Below, piece after piece: positions 1 through 8,042 of a stretch of DNA of 64,000 nucleotides. The translations under genes and the position numbers were made by a program. Under the pieces are notes generated by a model that made no database searches, was not told where the DNA came from, and worked only from the letters and a program-made list of their open reading frames with translations. Positions within the stretch are counted from its first letter, which is position 1; each line of letters starts with the position of its first letter. Where the stretch lies: positions 124,001-188,000 of the forward strand of contig JAQWRY010000001.1 in assembly GCA_029243485.1 (NCBI GenBank). The letters run 5' to 3'. This DNA is from Candidatus Binatia bacterium. GTDB taxonomy: Bacteria; Desulfobacterota; Binatia; UBA12015.

Positions 1-1
1 C

Positions 2-838
2 GTTCTTTCCGGAACGGGGAACTTCGACCGCCTCCAGCTTCCGGGGATTGTCGAAACCGAGGAGTGGAAGACGTACGACCCCACATCCCAGTTCGCGGCG
101 GAGGACGATCTCGGCCTCACAGGCAAGAAGACGTTCGAACAAGCACTACTTCCGCTGCGGGCCGACCTCAGCGAGGTCCCGGCGCGCAAGCTCACCTACT
201 TCGATCCGGAACGCAGGGAATACGTCGGATTGTCGATCGACGCGATCCCGATCGAAGTGCGCGCCGCCCCCGCCGGGCATCGCCCCCTGCCCATAGGAAG
301 CGGGGCCGTCTCCGGACTGGATGCCTACGAGCTCGCCCCCAACAAAATCGACCTCGGGGCGCTCCATGCGAACCTTCGGCCGGCGGCGACTCGGCCGACC
401 TTCCTGCTTGTACAATTGCTTCCACTCGTGGCCGTCTGCGCGGCTTTCTGGTGGGGAGGGCGACGACGGCGGCTCGCCCTGGACCCGGCCCACCTGCGCA
501 GCAAGAGGATCCGCGGCGAGTTGAAGGTCCTGATCCAACGGATGGATGCCGGCGTCGCCTCCGGAGACTCGGTCGCCTTCTTCGAAGCCGCGCGCCGCGC
601 GATCCAGGAGCGCGTGGCGGGAATCGACGGCGCGGTCGCTGCCCAGAGTCTGACCCTGGCGGAGATCGAACGAACCCTCCGGGACCGCCCCGAACTCTGC
701 GAACGCGTCCGGGGGGTCTTCTGCGCCGCAGACGCACTCGCCTACGGCGGCTCCGACGACGAGGCGCGCGCGCTCGCCGGGCACCGGAACGACGTCGTCG
801 CACTGCTGCAGGAACTCGACCGGGAGAAGACATCGTGA
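2..838 (+). CDS. batD: BatD-like protein, C-terminal part (5' end outside window)
   Basis: The reading frame is open from the first base of the window, so this is the last 278 residues of a longer protein. Visible are a beta-rich region, then one membrane segment around residues 130-150 (LLVQLLPLVAVCAAFWW) followed by a basic stretch (GGRRRR) and a helical cytoplasmic tail. That layout, beta-rich periplasmic repeats, one C-terminal membrane helix and a helical tail, is that of BatD/oxygen-tolerance proteins, which work with BatA/BatB (VWA proteins) and the TPR proteins BatC/BatE in the envelope. The stop codon overlaps the GTG start of the downstream TPR-SH3 gene by 4 bases, which supports one operon. 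BatD is inferred from architecture and neighbour; the exact role of Bat proteins is poorly known. Confidence 0.72.
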   Translation, partial: VLSGTGNFDRLQLPGIVETEEWKTYDPTSQFAAEDDLGLTGKKTFEQALLPLRADLSEVPARKLTYFDPERREYVGLSIDAIPIEVRAAPAGHRPLPIGSGAVSGLDAYELAPNKIDLGALHANLRPAATRPTFLLVQLLPLVAVCAAFWWGGRRRRLALDPAHLRSKRIRGELKVLIQRMDAGVASGDSVAFFEAARRAIQERVAGIDGAVAAQSLTLAEIERTLRDRPELCERVRGVFCAADALAYGGSDDEARALAGHRNDVVALLQELDREKTS

Positions 839-1623
839 AGCGACTTCGACTCGTCCCCGCTCTCCTTGCAGTCACGCTCACGATCGTGTGCTCGCCGCAC
901 GACGGTCCGGCGCAGACGACACTGGCGGATCCGTTCGCGCAGGCCAACGCCGCCTACGCCGCCGGGGAGTACGAGGCCGCCGCGGCCGCGTTCCGCGCGC
1001 TCGCCGAAGCGGGCCTGGTCTCGAGCGCGCTCTTGTACGATCTCGGCAACGCCGAATCGAAAGCGGGCCGGCCGGGCGAAGCCGTACTCAGCTACGAGCG
1101 CGCGCTCGCCCTGTCACCTCGCGACCCCGACGTGCTAGCGAACCTTCGTCAGACACGAACGGCGGCGAACCTACCCGAACCAGAGCGAACGCGCTGGCAG
1201 GAGATGAGCGCCACGCTGACCGTCGACGAGTGGTCCTGGCTCGCGGCGGCAGCCCTGTGGGCTGCCTGCCTGCTTCTCGGCGTCCACGCACTGCGCTCGG
1301 ACGGTGAGCAACGGCCGTCACGGATCCTCATCACCGCGCTCACGGCATTGGTCGTATTGGTGGCCGTGGGCGGAAGCTTCGCAACGACGCGCCTCGCCGA
1401 CCTCGACCGTGCCGTCGTCGTCGGCCCCGGTCCCGCCCTTCGGGTCGCGCCCTTCGAGTCCGCCACGGTGTCCACCGAGCTCGCGGCCGGCAGCATCGTC
1501 GACATCGATCGGTTCCACGAGGACTTCGCCCTCGTCCGCACCGCCGAGGGCCAGGCGGGTTGGATGCCCAAGCCCGAGGTCGAGGAAATCCTGGCTTACT
1601 GCGCGATCTCGATCTGCCCGTGA
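835..1623 (+). CDS. batE: BatE-like TPR and SH3-domain membrane protein
   Basis: This 262-residue protein begins at a GTG that overlaps the batD stop (GTGA). It has an N-terminal signal or anchor (residues 1-27), a TPR region at about 30-110 (motifs QANAAYAAGEYEAAAAAF and YDLGNAESKAGRPGEAVLSY), two membrane helices at about 130-180 and a C-terminal bacterial SH3-like segment ending near GWMPKPEV. TPR plus two helices plus SH3 is the BatE arrangement of the aerotolerance operon, and batD lies directly upstream. The last dozen residues (after VEEIL) do not look like an SH3 end and run into a decayed fragment, so the native C-terminus may have been altered. Confidence 0.75.
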   Translation: MKRLRLVPALLAVTLTIVCSPHDGPAQTTLADPFAQANAAYAAGEYEAAAAAFRALAEAGLVSSALLYDLGNAESKAGRPGEAVLSYERALALSPRDPDVLANLRQTRTAANLPEPERTRWQEMSATLTVDEWSWLAAAALWAACLLLGVHALRSDGEQRPSRILITALTALVVLVAVGGSFATTRLADLDRAVVVGPGPALRVAPFESATVSTELAAGSIVDIDRFHEDFALVRTAEGQAGWMPKPEVEEILAYCAISICP

Positions 1624-1764
1624 TCGTCGTGCCCGACGGACTGGCCGCTCGGGCCGACGGTCCTCGTCGTCGCGCAGCCGCATGCGGCGCGCGCCAAGCT
1701 CTGCTTTCGGCGTGAAGGCTACGGGCTCGCGCAAGTCGACGCGGTCCGCCCCGGCCGGCGCTAG
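1593..1764 (+). pseudogene. YdcF/DUF218-like remnant, two frames
   Basis: Just behind and partly overlapping batE, two different frames carry pieces that resemble one protein family. Frame starting 1593 reads LLRDLDLPVIVVPDG, like the early strand of DUF218 (YdcF/ElyC/SanA) proteins. Frame 1648-1764 reads TVLVVAQPHAARAKLCFRRE, like the conserved strand-helix in which YdcF proteins have VLVVTSPYH..RA..CFRR, and ends at a TAG. The stretch between these two motifs in a complete protein (about 60-80 residues) is absent and neither piece has a start. I read it as a gene with a lost middle. The family match is from memory of the motif, so certainty is moderate. Confidence 0.4.
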
Positions 1765-2159
1765 TCCGGTACGAAGCTCCGCCGCGGAGGGATCGGGTAA
1801 ATCGATTCCAACACCCGATTGCTCCGGATACCGACCGCCTCGCGATGGATCCGCAGCTCATACCGCGCCTCGATCGCTTCCTCGCGAGCCGCGTTCCAAT
1901 CAGAGACGCGCTTCCGTCTCTCCGCCGGCGCCTGCGCGTTGTCGATCGCTCGCGCGACGACGTCGAGTCGCAAGAGCGCGAGGTCGACCTTGTCCCCGGA
2001 GCGGCCAAGCGCAGAGGCCATCTCCTGCACGATCTCCTTCTCGAGTTCTTCCGCCCCAAGTTCGATGTCGATCTTTCGCTTCAGCCGGTCCAGGTAGGGA
2101 CTCTCGAACCCGGAGTCCGCGAGTTCGCGGACGAGCGTCTTCCACGGAGGCGCGCGCAC
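1761..2159 (-). CDS. Hypothetical helical protein, 132 aa
   Basis: I do not recognise this protein. It starts with GTG 9 bases after the stop of the upstream YihY-type gene on the same strand, so the two are probably co-transcribed. The sequence is mostly charged amphipathic helix (LKRKIDIELGAEELEKEIVQEM, DNAQAPAERRKRVSDWN) with no signal peptide, membrane segment or cysteine pairs, and ends in a short proline/arginine tail. Codon use matches neighbouring genes, with G/C in third positions, which supports real coding. Its stop codon overlaps the stop of the decayed fragment on the other strand. A small cytoplasmic partner of the membrane protein is possible but unproven. Confidence 0.6.
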   Translation of the reverse strand: MRAPPWKTLVRELADSGFESPYLDRLKRKIDIELGAEELEKEIVQEMASALGRSGDKVDLALLRLDVVARAIDNAQAPAERRKRVSDWNAAREEAIEARYELRIHREAVGIRSNRVLESIYPIPPRRSFVPD

Positions 2160-2168
2160 GAACGGATC

Positions 2169-3449
2169 TCAGGACCGCCCTTCGGCGGGGGCTGCCGCGA
2201 CGGAGCTTACCGTCGCCTCCGGCGCGTGCTTCTCGGCCAGGAGATCTGCCAGCGACAGATTCGCAAAGACCTGCTGCTGCCCGCGCCCCGCTCGCCCTAA
2301 CAGACCACCCAGTCGCGGATCCCACTGCCGGGCCCCAGCGCTCTCCACGAGAGAAGCGGCGACGTCTCCGAGATCGATCGCCGCCGGATCCCGGCCGAGT
2401 GCGTACAAGCCCCGGGACCCCGCCAACGCAACGAGGAACCCGCTCACGCGCAGTCGCTCAGCGACTCGTTCAACGACGCCCGTCTCGACCTGGATCTCAC
2501 GAGCCAGCGCCCGCGGTTCAATCCCGCCGCCTTCCCCCTCGAAGCGCTCCGCGGCCCGAAGAAGCGCCTGCGTCGCGACCGCCCACTGCGGCGGAGGTGC
2601 GCCCTCGAGCTCGACGGCGTCAACACCGAACTCGACCATCGCCGCGACCTCCGCGCCGGCGAGCACGATCGTCCAGCTGACGTAGACCCACACCAGCGTC
2701 ACCGGCACCTGCGCCAGCGCGCCGTACACGACGTTCGCCCGGACCACACCTATCTGCAGCTGGACGTACGCGATCTGCACGATCTGCCAGGAGATGCCCG
2801 CGAGAATCGCGGCGATGAGGATCGCACGGAAGTGGGGCCTGCGATTGGGCATGACGGTGTACACGATCGCCAGAGCGAGCACGTTGAAACCGTACGGGAC
2901 GAGGCGAAGCCCCTGCGCCCAGACGTCCCCGATGATCTCGTTGGCGAGGAGGCCTTTTAGCGTCTCCTGCTCCGCGAGAAACGAGGTCGCACCAAAGCCC
3001 GCGAGCAACAAGAACGGCGTCAGCAAGACGACGCTCATGTAGTCGCTCAGCTTGCGCCACCACACGCGGCCCGTATGGATGCGCCAGATGTGGTTGAGAC
3101 TCGCCTCGACGTTTCCGAGAACCGAGATCGCGGTGAAGAGTAGCGCGATGACGCCCAGGCTCGTAAGCGTCCCCGCGTTCATCTCGCCGACGAAGCCGAT
3201 GATGCGCTCGGTCACCTGCGAGCTGAGCCCCAGCTGGGTCAGGAGCCAGTGCTCCAGTCGCTCGGCGGAACCCAGGCCCCTTAGGGCCGCGAACATCAGA
3301 GCCAGCAGCGGCACGAGCGAAAGTAGGGTCGTGTAGGCCAACGCGGACGCTTGGATCAGGCACCTATCGTCGTAAAACCGGAGCGCAAGCATCCGAAGAA
3401 AGCGCCAGGCCCGAAACATTGGGCTCTCCGAACGGGTGGTCGGCGTCAT
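2169..3449 (-). CDS. YihY/BrkB family inner-membrane protein
   Basis: I start this 426-residue protein at the ATG giving MTPTTRSESPMFRAWRFL; an upstream in-frame extension has no ribosome site and unlike composition. Residues about 25-290 hold six hydrophobic segments with family hallmarks (SALAYTTLLSLVPLLALMFA near the start, NHIWRIHTGRVWWRK, and YGALAQVPVTLVWVYVSW). This is the YihY/BrkB fold, once mis-annotated as RNase BN. The cytoplasmic tail of about 130 residues resembles a winged-helix segment (ALAREIQVETGVVERVAERL, GFLVALAGSRGLYALGRDP), as in the longer members of the family. Members are probably membrane transport or envelope proteins without an agreed substrate. It faces away from the CBS gene across about 140 bases. 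Confidence 0.85.
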   Translation of the reverse strand: MTPTTRSESPMFRAWRFLRMLALRFYDDRCLIQASALAYTTLLSLVPLLALMFAALRGLGSAERLEHWLLTQLGLSSQVTERIIGFVGEMNAGTLTSLGVIALLFTAISVLGNVEASLNHIWRIHTGRVWWRKLSDYMSVVLLTPFLLLAGFGATSFLAEQETLKGLLANEIIGDVWAQGLRLVPYGFNVLALAIVYTVMPNRRPHFRAILIAAILAGISWQIVQIAYVQLQIGVVRANVVYGALAQVPVTLVWVYVSWTIVLAGAEVAAMVEFGVDAVELEGAPPPQWAVATQALLRAAERFEGEGGGIEPRALAREIQVETGVVERVAERLRVSGFLVALAGSRGLYALGRDPAAIDLGDVAASLVESAGARQWDPRLGGLLGRAGRGQQQVFANLSLADLLAEKHAPEATVSSVAAAPAEGRS

Positions 3450-3589
3450 CGGAACCCCGTTTTGACACAGCAAACGGGCCGGAGGAAGAGACACGTTGCG
3501 TCTTGCCTCGCAGCACGGAGGGGTGAATACTCGCGACCAGCTTCGGGCGTGCTCACGCCGGAACACAATCCCAGAAAGCGGAGGTTTCC

Positions 3590-4129
3590 ATGATTCGAGA
3601 CAGCATCCTCGAGGAAGAAGCGGCGATCGCCTCAGAGCGAGCCGACGCAGGGAGCTCGATTGAAGCCGAGATTCTCGAGAAGCCCATCGGGTCGCTTCCC
3701 AGCCTCCGCGACCCGATTCAGCTCGACCGGCGTACAACCCTTCGCGCGGTCATCCAGCGCTTGAACCAAGAGCGCGTCGGGTGCGTGCTGATCGTCGAAG
3801 ACGGTCTCCTCGCCGGCGTGTTCACCGAGCGGGACGTTCTCACCAAGCTCGTCGGGACCGACATCGACGTCGACCGCACCGCCGTCGAGGATCTCATGAC
3901 CCGAGATCCCGAGTGCCTGAGACTCGATGACAGCGTCGCGTACGCGCTGAACAAGATGACGATCGGCGGCTTCCGCCACATCCCGCTCGTCGACCGCCAC
4001 GGCCGACCCGCCGGCGTGATCGCGATGCGGCACATCGTCGAGTACCTCGTCGATCTGTTCCCGCGCGGCGTCCTGAATCTCCCGCCGTCGCCGAATCTCG
4101 CGATCGCTCGCACGCGCGAAGGAGCCTGA
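3590..4129 (+). CDS. Two-CBS-domain protein
   Basis: The ATG is preceded by GGAGG at good spacing. The 179-residue protein has an acidic N-terminal helix (1-30) and a CBS pair: CBS1 at about 38-97 (RTTLRAVIQRLNQERVGCVLIV, GVFTERDVLTKL) and CBS2 at about 103-160 (DLMTRDPECLRLDDSVAYAL, GGFRHIPLVD). A Bateman pair of this kind usually binds adenine nucleotides and either senses energy state or regulates a partner. There is no attached catalytic domain, so it is a stand-alone sensor. A second, shorter CBS protein is encoded on the minus strand near 20.5 kb. Confidence 0.88.
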   Translation: MIRDSILEEEAAIASERADAGSSIEAEILEKPIGSLPSLRDPIQLDRRTTLRAVIQRLNQERVGCVLIVEDGLLAGVFTERDVLTKLVGTDIDVDRTAVEDLMTRDPECLRLDDSVAYALNKMTIGGFRHIPLVDRHGRPAGVIAMRHIVEYLVDLFPRGVLNLPPSPNLAIARTREGA

Positions 4130-4149
4130 GAACCAGCACAGCCGTACGC

Positions 4150-4463
4150 AGGAGCTCTGGGCCTCGTGGTCCAGAAGCCAGCGCTTTGCGATGAATGCCA
4201 AAGGCGTATCCCGTGAGGGAGCCCGTGGAACTCACCAGACGGTGACACGGGATGATGACCGAGATGGGATTCGCGCCGTTCGCGGCACCGACGGCGCGAC
4301 TGGCTTTCGGGGAGCCGAGCGAAGTCGCCATTTCCCCGTATGTCTTCGTCGAACCCACCTCCACTCGCCGAAGTCGGCGCCAGAGCGCGGACTGAAATGC
4401 CGTGCCGCCCGGATCGACCTCGATGCGACGAAGAGCGTCCAGGTCTCCATCGAAGTAAGCGGG
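4150..4463 (-). pseudogene. ogt: ogt remnant (methylated-DNA-protein cysteine methyltransferase)
   Basis: The minus strand encodes the C-terminal catalytic part of an O6-alkylguanine-DNA alkyltransferase: AYFDGDLDAL, then GGTAFQSALWRRL, then GSTKTYGEMA, the active-site motif IPCHRLV (Cys codon at 4245-4247) and GSLTGYAFGIHRK. The N-terminal 60-70 residues and any start codon are missing, and the remnant begins inside the end of an alkA remnant. After HRK the expected RWLLDHEA is found in the next frame (around 4180-4190), so there is a one-base insertion, and no stop follows for over 200 bases in any frame. The active site survives but the gene cannot make a normal protein. Confidence 0.8.
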
Positions 4464-4467
4464 GCGG

Positions 4468-4632
4468 TCACGCCGCGTCGGTCCCCCAGATCGCCATCGC
4501 TGCGTAGGAACGCCACGGGCGCCAGCTCTCTGCCTGCTCTGCGAGTTCCTTTTCGCGCAGCGGCGCGCCGTTGCCGAGAATCTTCCGCAGGCCGAGGTCG
4601 CCGGCGGGGAACGCATCGGGCTCGCGCAGCGC
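4468..4632 (-). pseudogene. alkA: alkA remnant (3-methyladenine DNA glycosylase C-terminus)
   Basis: About 54 codons on the minus strand match the last part of AlkA-type glycosylases: LREPDAFPAGDLGLRK, then ELAEQAESWRPWRSYAAMA, then IWG and a stop at 4468-4470. EPDAFP.GDLGL and the W.PWRSYA segment are hallmark stretches. Everything upstream, including the helix-hairpin-helix and catalytic Asp, is gone; the next 55 bases upstream show no AlkA similarity. Its stop codon overlaps the start of the ogt remnant. In many bacteria alkA and ogt sit together as an alkylation-repair unit, so both remnants probably come from one original operon. Confidence 0.75.
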
Positions 4633-4687
4633 CGGCCGCGGGCGATACCGCGAGATCCTCGTCGAAACGAAAGGTTAGCCGGAAGGC

Positions 4688-5047
4688 TCAACGCAGCAGC
4701 GGCGCCGGCGACACCGACACGGGACGGCTCCCTGTCGCGAGCACGAGACCGTGCGCGCGCACTCCCGCAACCGGTCCGACGACCGTGAACCGGCAGCGAC
4801 GAGCTTCGACACCGCCCGTCGCCAGATACGTCGCCCCGGCGGCCAGGCGGAACCTCCCCGAATCGGTCGTCGCCATGCCCACGTGATCGAGGGCCTCGAC
4901 GCGGACCACGCGTTCTTCGCGGGCGTCGCTTGTGATGCGGCACACCAGAACGCCGCGTGTACCGCTGATCGCTTCGGTCACGAAGCTCTGGGTCGTAGCC
5001 GAAGTCGAAAACAGCGCGACCAACAAGACGCCCGGGAAGGAAGACAT
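4688..5047 (-). CDS. Predicted secreted protein, 119 aa, unknown function
   Basis: The protein opens with a hydrophobic stretch (FPGVLLVALFSTSA, residues 4-17) that fits a signal peptide, although the positively charged n-region is missing if ATG 5047 is used. The mature part is beta-rich with two cysteines (in VLVCRIT and RRCRFTV) that could form a disulfide. An in-frame stop lies 12 bases upstream, so the start cannot move far, and the ribosome site is weak. I recognise no family. It is bordered by the decayed alkA/ogt region downstream, so it could itself be a survivor of a disturbed locus. Confidence 0.5.
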   Translation of the reverse strand: MSSFPGVLLVALFSTSATTQSFVTEAISGTRGVLVCRITSDAREERVVRVEALDHVGMATTDSGRFRLAAGATYLATGGVEARRCRFTVVGPVAGVRAHGLVLATGSRPVSVSPAPLLR

Positions 5048-5156
5048 CCACAGCCGCTACGCGTGCGAGGCTCCGCCGACCATGCCGAGGGTGACAAACC
5101 CTAGTTCAACGTACGCGAGGCGCAGCCACCGACAGCCCCATCTCCCCTGGCGGGCA

Positions 5157-6686
5157 CTAGATCGTCGCCGTCCCGGCCAGGTACGCGACCACTCGAGCGA
5201 GCCCGGCGCGACGGCGGTACAACGCGACACTGTCCAACAACCAGCGACCCGGATTGTCGGCTGCGAACTCGAGGTGTGTGCGCTCGCCCGGCGCGACGAT
5301 CAGCGTGTCCTTCCGCGGGGCCACGGCGGGATCCACCCCGTCGAGCAGGAGCCGGAAGACGTGGCCGTGCAGGTGCATCGACTGGAACTGGGACGTCTTG
5401 TTGTCGATCTCCATGCGGACCCGCTCGCCCGGCTGGATCCGGAGCGGCCCCGGGGCCGTGCCGGCCGTCGGATCCTCCGGGAAGGACTTTCCGTTTATGG
5501 TGTAGCGATACTCCCCCGGAACCTCGGCGAGGGAGATCCGGAGGTTTCGACGAGGTCCCTCTGGAAGCGTCCGCGGCTCCTTCGCGCGAAGCATGTCGTA
5601 CCGAAGGCGCTCACCCTCCCACCGGGGCGGAACAGTGCTCACAACCGGCTTCGCGTCGGGCGTGTGCAACACTCCGACGGCTCCCCCCGACTGCCCCAGA
5701 GCCGCCGCCCGAATCGCGTAGGCCCCCTGTTCGCCGACGGTGACGATCACGTCGTACCGCTCACCGATTCCGATCACGAGATCGTCCACGACGACGGGCT
5801 CGACGGCGCGCCCGTCCGCAGCCACGACCTCTAGACGATGACCGGTCACCATGAAACGGAAGAACGTCTGAGACGATCCATTGATCACGCGAAGGCGGAC
5901 GCGATCGCCCTCGGCCGCCTTACACGTCCAGGCGTTCCCGTGGCCGTGACCGTTCATCAGGAACGCGGAGAAGTTGACCTCGCTCGGGAACGGCTTGCCG
6001 TCGGGACCGGGGTTCACGAAGCGTTCGTGCGTCGACGCCTTCGGCTTGCCTCCGCGCTTGCGGAGCCCCGACAACACTGCGGCGGGATCGCCGGTTTCCC
6101 AATCCGACAAGAACACGACCTGGTCGCGCTTCGTGCCGTACGGATTCTCCCGTTCCTCGACCACGAACGCTCCGGCGAGACCGAGTTGCCGCTGGAACCC
6201 GACGGTCGAGTGGTACCAGTACGTCCCCGGCTCGGCTGCGGGAAACTCGTAGATCGACACGTTGCCCGGGCGAATAGGGAGCTGTGTGATGCCGATCTCT
6301 CCGTCCATCGGGTTGGGCACGGGCAGGCCATGGAAGTGAAAGGCCGTCGGTTGTTCGAGGCCGTTGATCACCTCGGTCCGCAAGAGAAACCCTTCGCGGA
6401 ATCGAATCTCGGGCGCAGGTAGAACGCCGTTCACGACGAGCGCGCCCTGCGGACGACCCACCGGTGCCATGTCTTCCTTCGAAAGCGCCAGTCGGTACCG
6501 CACCGGCGCAAGCGGTCCCGACGCCGTCGTCGATTTCCCGAACGCTTCGGCGTCCTGGGGTGCGGACAGCGGCGCGGCGACGGCAACCGCCCCTATACCG
6601 GCAACAGCCCGAAGGACCTCGCGGCGCGACGGGTTCTTCGGGGGAACGGTCGAGCGCTTCACGGCGGGGTCGCGAGAATCCGGCAT
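5157..6686 (-). CDS. Multicopper-oxidase-like protein lacking copper ligands
   Basis: This 509-residue protein has a Tat signal (SRREVLR at 20-26 followed by a hydrophobic stretch) and three cupredoxin domains. Copper motif 1 is intact (H117-F-H119-G). Motif 2, normally HSH, is H159-S-T161. Motif 3 is intact (M-H438-L-H440-G-H442). Motif 4, normally HCHxxxHxxxxM, aligns in place but reads D485-S-V487, R491 and L496, so the type 1 copper cysteine, both flanking histidines and the later ligands are all replaced. The frame is open throughout and flanking sequence (NPGRWLL, ARVVAY) is conserved. Electron transfer by the usual route looks impossible; it may keep a structural or metal-binding role like other degenerate cupredoxins. 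No ribosome site is obvious before the ATG. Confidence 0.85.
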   Translation of the reverse strand: MPDSRDPAVKRSTVPPKNPSRREVLRAVAGIGAVAVAAPLSAPQDAEAFGKSTTASGPLAPVRYRLALSKEDMAPVGRPQGALVVNGVLPAPEIRFREGFLLRTEVINGLEQPTAFHFHGLPVPNPMDGEIGITQLPIRPGNVSIYEFPAAEPGTYWYHSTVGFQRQLGLAGAFVVEERENPYGTKRDQVVFLSDWETGDPAAVLSGLRKRGGKPKASTHERFVNPGPDGKPFPSEVNFSAFLMNGHGHGNAWTCKAAEGDRVRLRVINGSSQTFFRFMVTGHRLEVVAADGRAVEPVVVDDLVIGIGERYDVIVTVGEQGAYAIRAAALGQSGGAVGVLHTPDAKPVVSTVPPRWEGERLRYDMLRAKEPRTLPEGPRRNLRISLAEVPGEYRYTINGKSFPEDPTAGTAPGPLRIQPGERVRMEIDNKTSQFQSMHLHGHVFRLLLDGVDPAVAPRKDTLIVAPGERTHLEFAADNPGRWLLDSVALYRRRAGLARVVAYLAGTATI

Positions 6687-6787
6687 GACAAACGTCTTAG
6701 CGAATCCGGCGCGTCCGACTCCACCGAGGCAGCCCCGGTTGACCGGCGCCGCCCGATCGGGGACAAATTCGCTGGATCCGGAGGACC

Positions 6788-7339
6788 ATGGTGAAACGCG
6801 ACGAGTGCATCCTGTTCAGTGGAGCCGCAAGCGGTGCGGAGTCCGAGTTCGGGGCCGCCGCCGAGCGCTACGGCATCGAAGAAGTGAACTTCACCTTCGA
6901 GGGTCACAACGACGCCCGCTCCCGCGGGATCCGGGTGCTGACGCACGCGGAGCTTGAAAGGGGCGACGTCAGTCTCACCTACGTGAGCCGCCTCATGCAC
7001 CGAAAGTACCCGAACACTCCCCTGTTCAAGAAGGTCCTCCAGAGCATCTGGCATCAGGTGAACACCGGCCAGGAAGTCTACGTGATCGGCCGCATCCTGC
7101 AGGACGGTACCGTCAAGGGCGGGACCGGCTGGGGCGCGGAGTTCGCCAAGCTCTGCAACAAGCCCCTCTTCGTCTTCGACCAGGACGAGGGCCGCTGGTC
7201 ACGATGGAACGGCGACTCCTGGGACGGCACCGAGCCGCCCGTGATCTCGCATGCCCAGTTTACGGGCACCGGCACCCGGTTCCTCGCCGAGGGCGGCAAA
7301 CAGGCCATCGCCGACCTCTTCGAACGCAGCTTCGACTGA
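6788..7339 (+). CDS. SLOG/LOG-like Rossmann protein
   Basis: The ATG follows GGAGG. The 183-residue protein begins CILFSGAASGAESEFG and later has KGGTGWGAEFAKLCNKPLFV, which resemble the nucleotide-binding and glycine-rich elements of the SLOG superfamily (relatives of the LOG/TIGR00725 lysine-decarboxylase-like proteins). It lacks the exact PGGxGTxxE motif of cytokinin-activating LOG enzymes, so that activity should not be assumed. SLOG domains often bind nucleotide-derived ligands. It stands alone between the oxidase-like gene, transcribed away, and a receiver-domain gene. The fold assignment is my inference from motifs; the reaction is unknown. Confidence 0.6.
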   Translation: MVKRDECILFSGAASGAESEFGAAAERYGIEEVNFTFEGHNDARSRGIRVLTHAELERGDVSLTYVSRLMHRKYPNTPLFKKVLQSIWHQVNTGQEVYVIGRILQDGTVKGGTGWGAEFAKLCNKPLFVFDQDEGRWSRWNGDSWDGTEPPVISHAQFTGTGTRFLAEGGKQAIADLFERSFD

Positions 7340-7353
7340 CTCCCGTCTCTGCC

Positions 7354-7396
7354 GCCGGTCTCCCCGCCGGTCTCCCCCCCGGTCTCCCCGCCGGTC
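7354..7396 (+). repeat. 12-bp tandem repeat, about 3.6 copies
   Basis: The unit GCCGGTCTCCCC repeats three times with one or two changes (7354-7365, 7366-7377, 7378-7389) and a partial fourth copy to 7396, directly after the SLOG-like gene. It lies between genes, is not a dyad, and is too short and too regular in period for a CRISPR. It may simply be a slippage-prone minisatellite. Confidence 0.85.
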
Positions 7397-7523
7397 GGCA
7401 TGAGCGTTGCTTACTTCACTGCTCTGATGTGACGCAGGGCCGTTCCATGCGGCCCCAGCGCGGCATCTGTGACGAAATCGTGACGCAGGCGACGAAGAAT
7501 TGACTTTCAAAGGGGAACTTTCC

Positions 7524-8042
7524 ATGACGCACGGCGTCCTGCTGGTCGACGACGACGTCGAGATTCTGGAGATGTTCCGCAAGCTGCTGCGTCGGGAGCC
7601 CTACGAGATCGAGGTCGCAGCCGGGGCCGAAACTGCTCTGGAAATGATGGCGGAGCAACGATTCTCGGTGGTGGTCTCCGACGAGCGGATGCTTGGCATG
7701 ACCGGGACGGATTTCCTGTCGCGGATCCAGCTGGAGTACCCCGATGTCGTGCGCATGATGGTCACCGGCCAGAGCGCCGTCGACGGCGCCATGCGGGCCA
7801 TCAACGAGGGCCAGGCCTCCCGATTCCTCCTGAAACCGGTGCGGGCCTCGGAGCTCGGGTCCGCCATCCGCGAAGCTCTCACCGAGTGGGACCTCCGCCA
7901 CGCTTCCGAAGCCTCGCTCGACCGCGAGAAGCGGCGCGAGGCCGCGATGGCGACTCTCGAAGGCCAATGGGAGGGCCTCACCAGCATCCGCCGCGACTAT
8001 TCGGGTACGATCGTCCTACCCGGCCGCGGTGACGACCTCTAG
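7524..8042 (+). CDS. Stand-alone response-regulator receiver protein
   Basis: ATG 7524 follows AAAGGGGAAC. The 172-residue protein is a CheY-like receiver: acidic pocket D9-D10-D11, phospho-acceptor D53 in [11 protein letters not shown]81 in MVTG, and K104 in FLLKP. The SDERMxGMTG...MVTG pattern is typical of receivers from the RpfG/PleD-like group. No DNA-binding or enzymatic domain follows, only about 60 residues of charged helix ending in a short tail ([15 protein letters not shown]). It would act as a phosphorylation-controlled protein-protein switch. No histidine kinase is encoded nearby, so the partner is elsewhere. Confidence 0.88.
   Translation: MTHGVLLVDDDVEILEMFRKLLRREPYEIEVAAGAETALEMMAEQRFSVVVSDERMLGMTGTDFLSRIQLEYPDVVRMMVTGQSAVDGAMRAINEGQASRFLLKPVRASELGSAIREALTEWDLRHASEASLDREKRREAAMATLEGQWEGLTSIRRDYSGTIVLPGRGDDL

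Noticed and set aside
1304-2680. Long plus-strand open frame of 458 codons
   Set aside because: Arg/Ser/Pro-rich translation with no family motif; it is antisense to the hypothetical and YihY-type genes and overlaps batE.
3894-5051. Long minus-strand frame of 385 codons covering the ogt remnant
   Set aside because: Only its middle resembles a protein (ogt); the ends are antisense to a CBS gene or out of frame with a secreted protein, so it is not one gene.
7354-7396. CRISPR array
   Set aside because: 12-base units abut without spacers.
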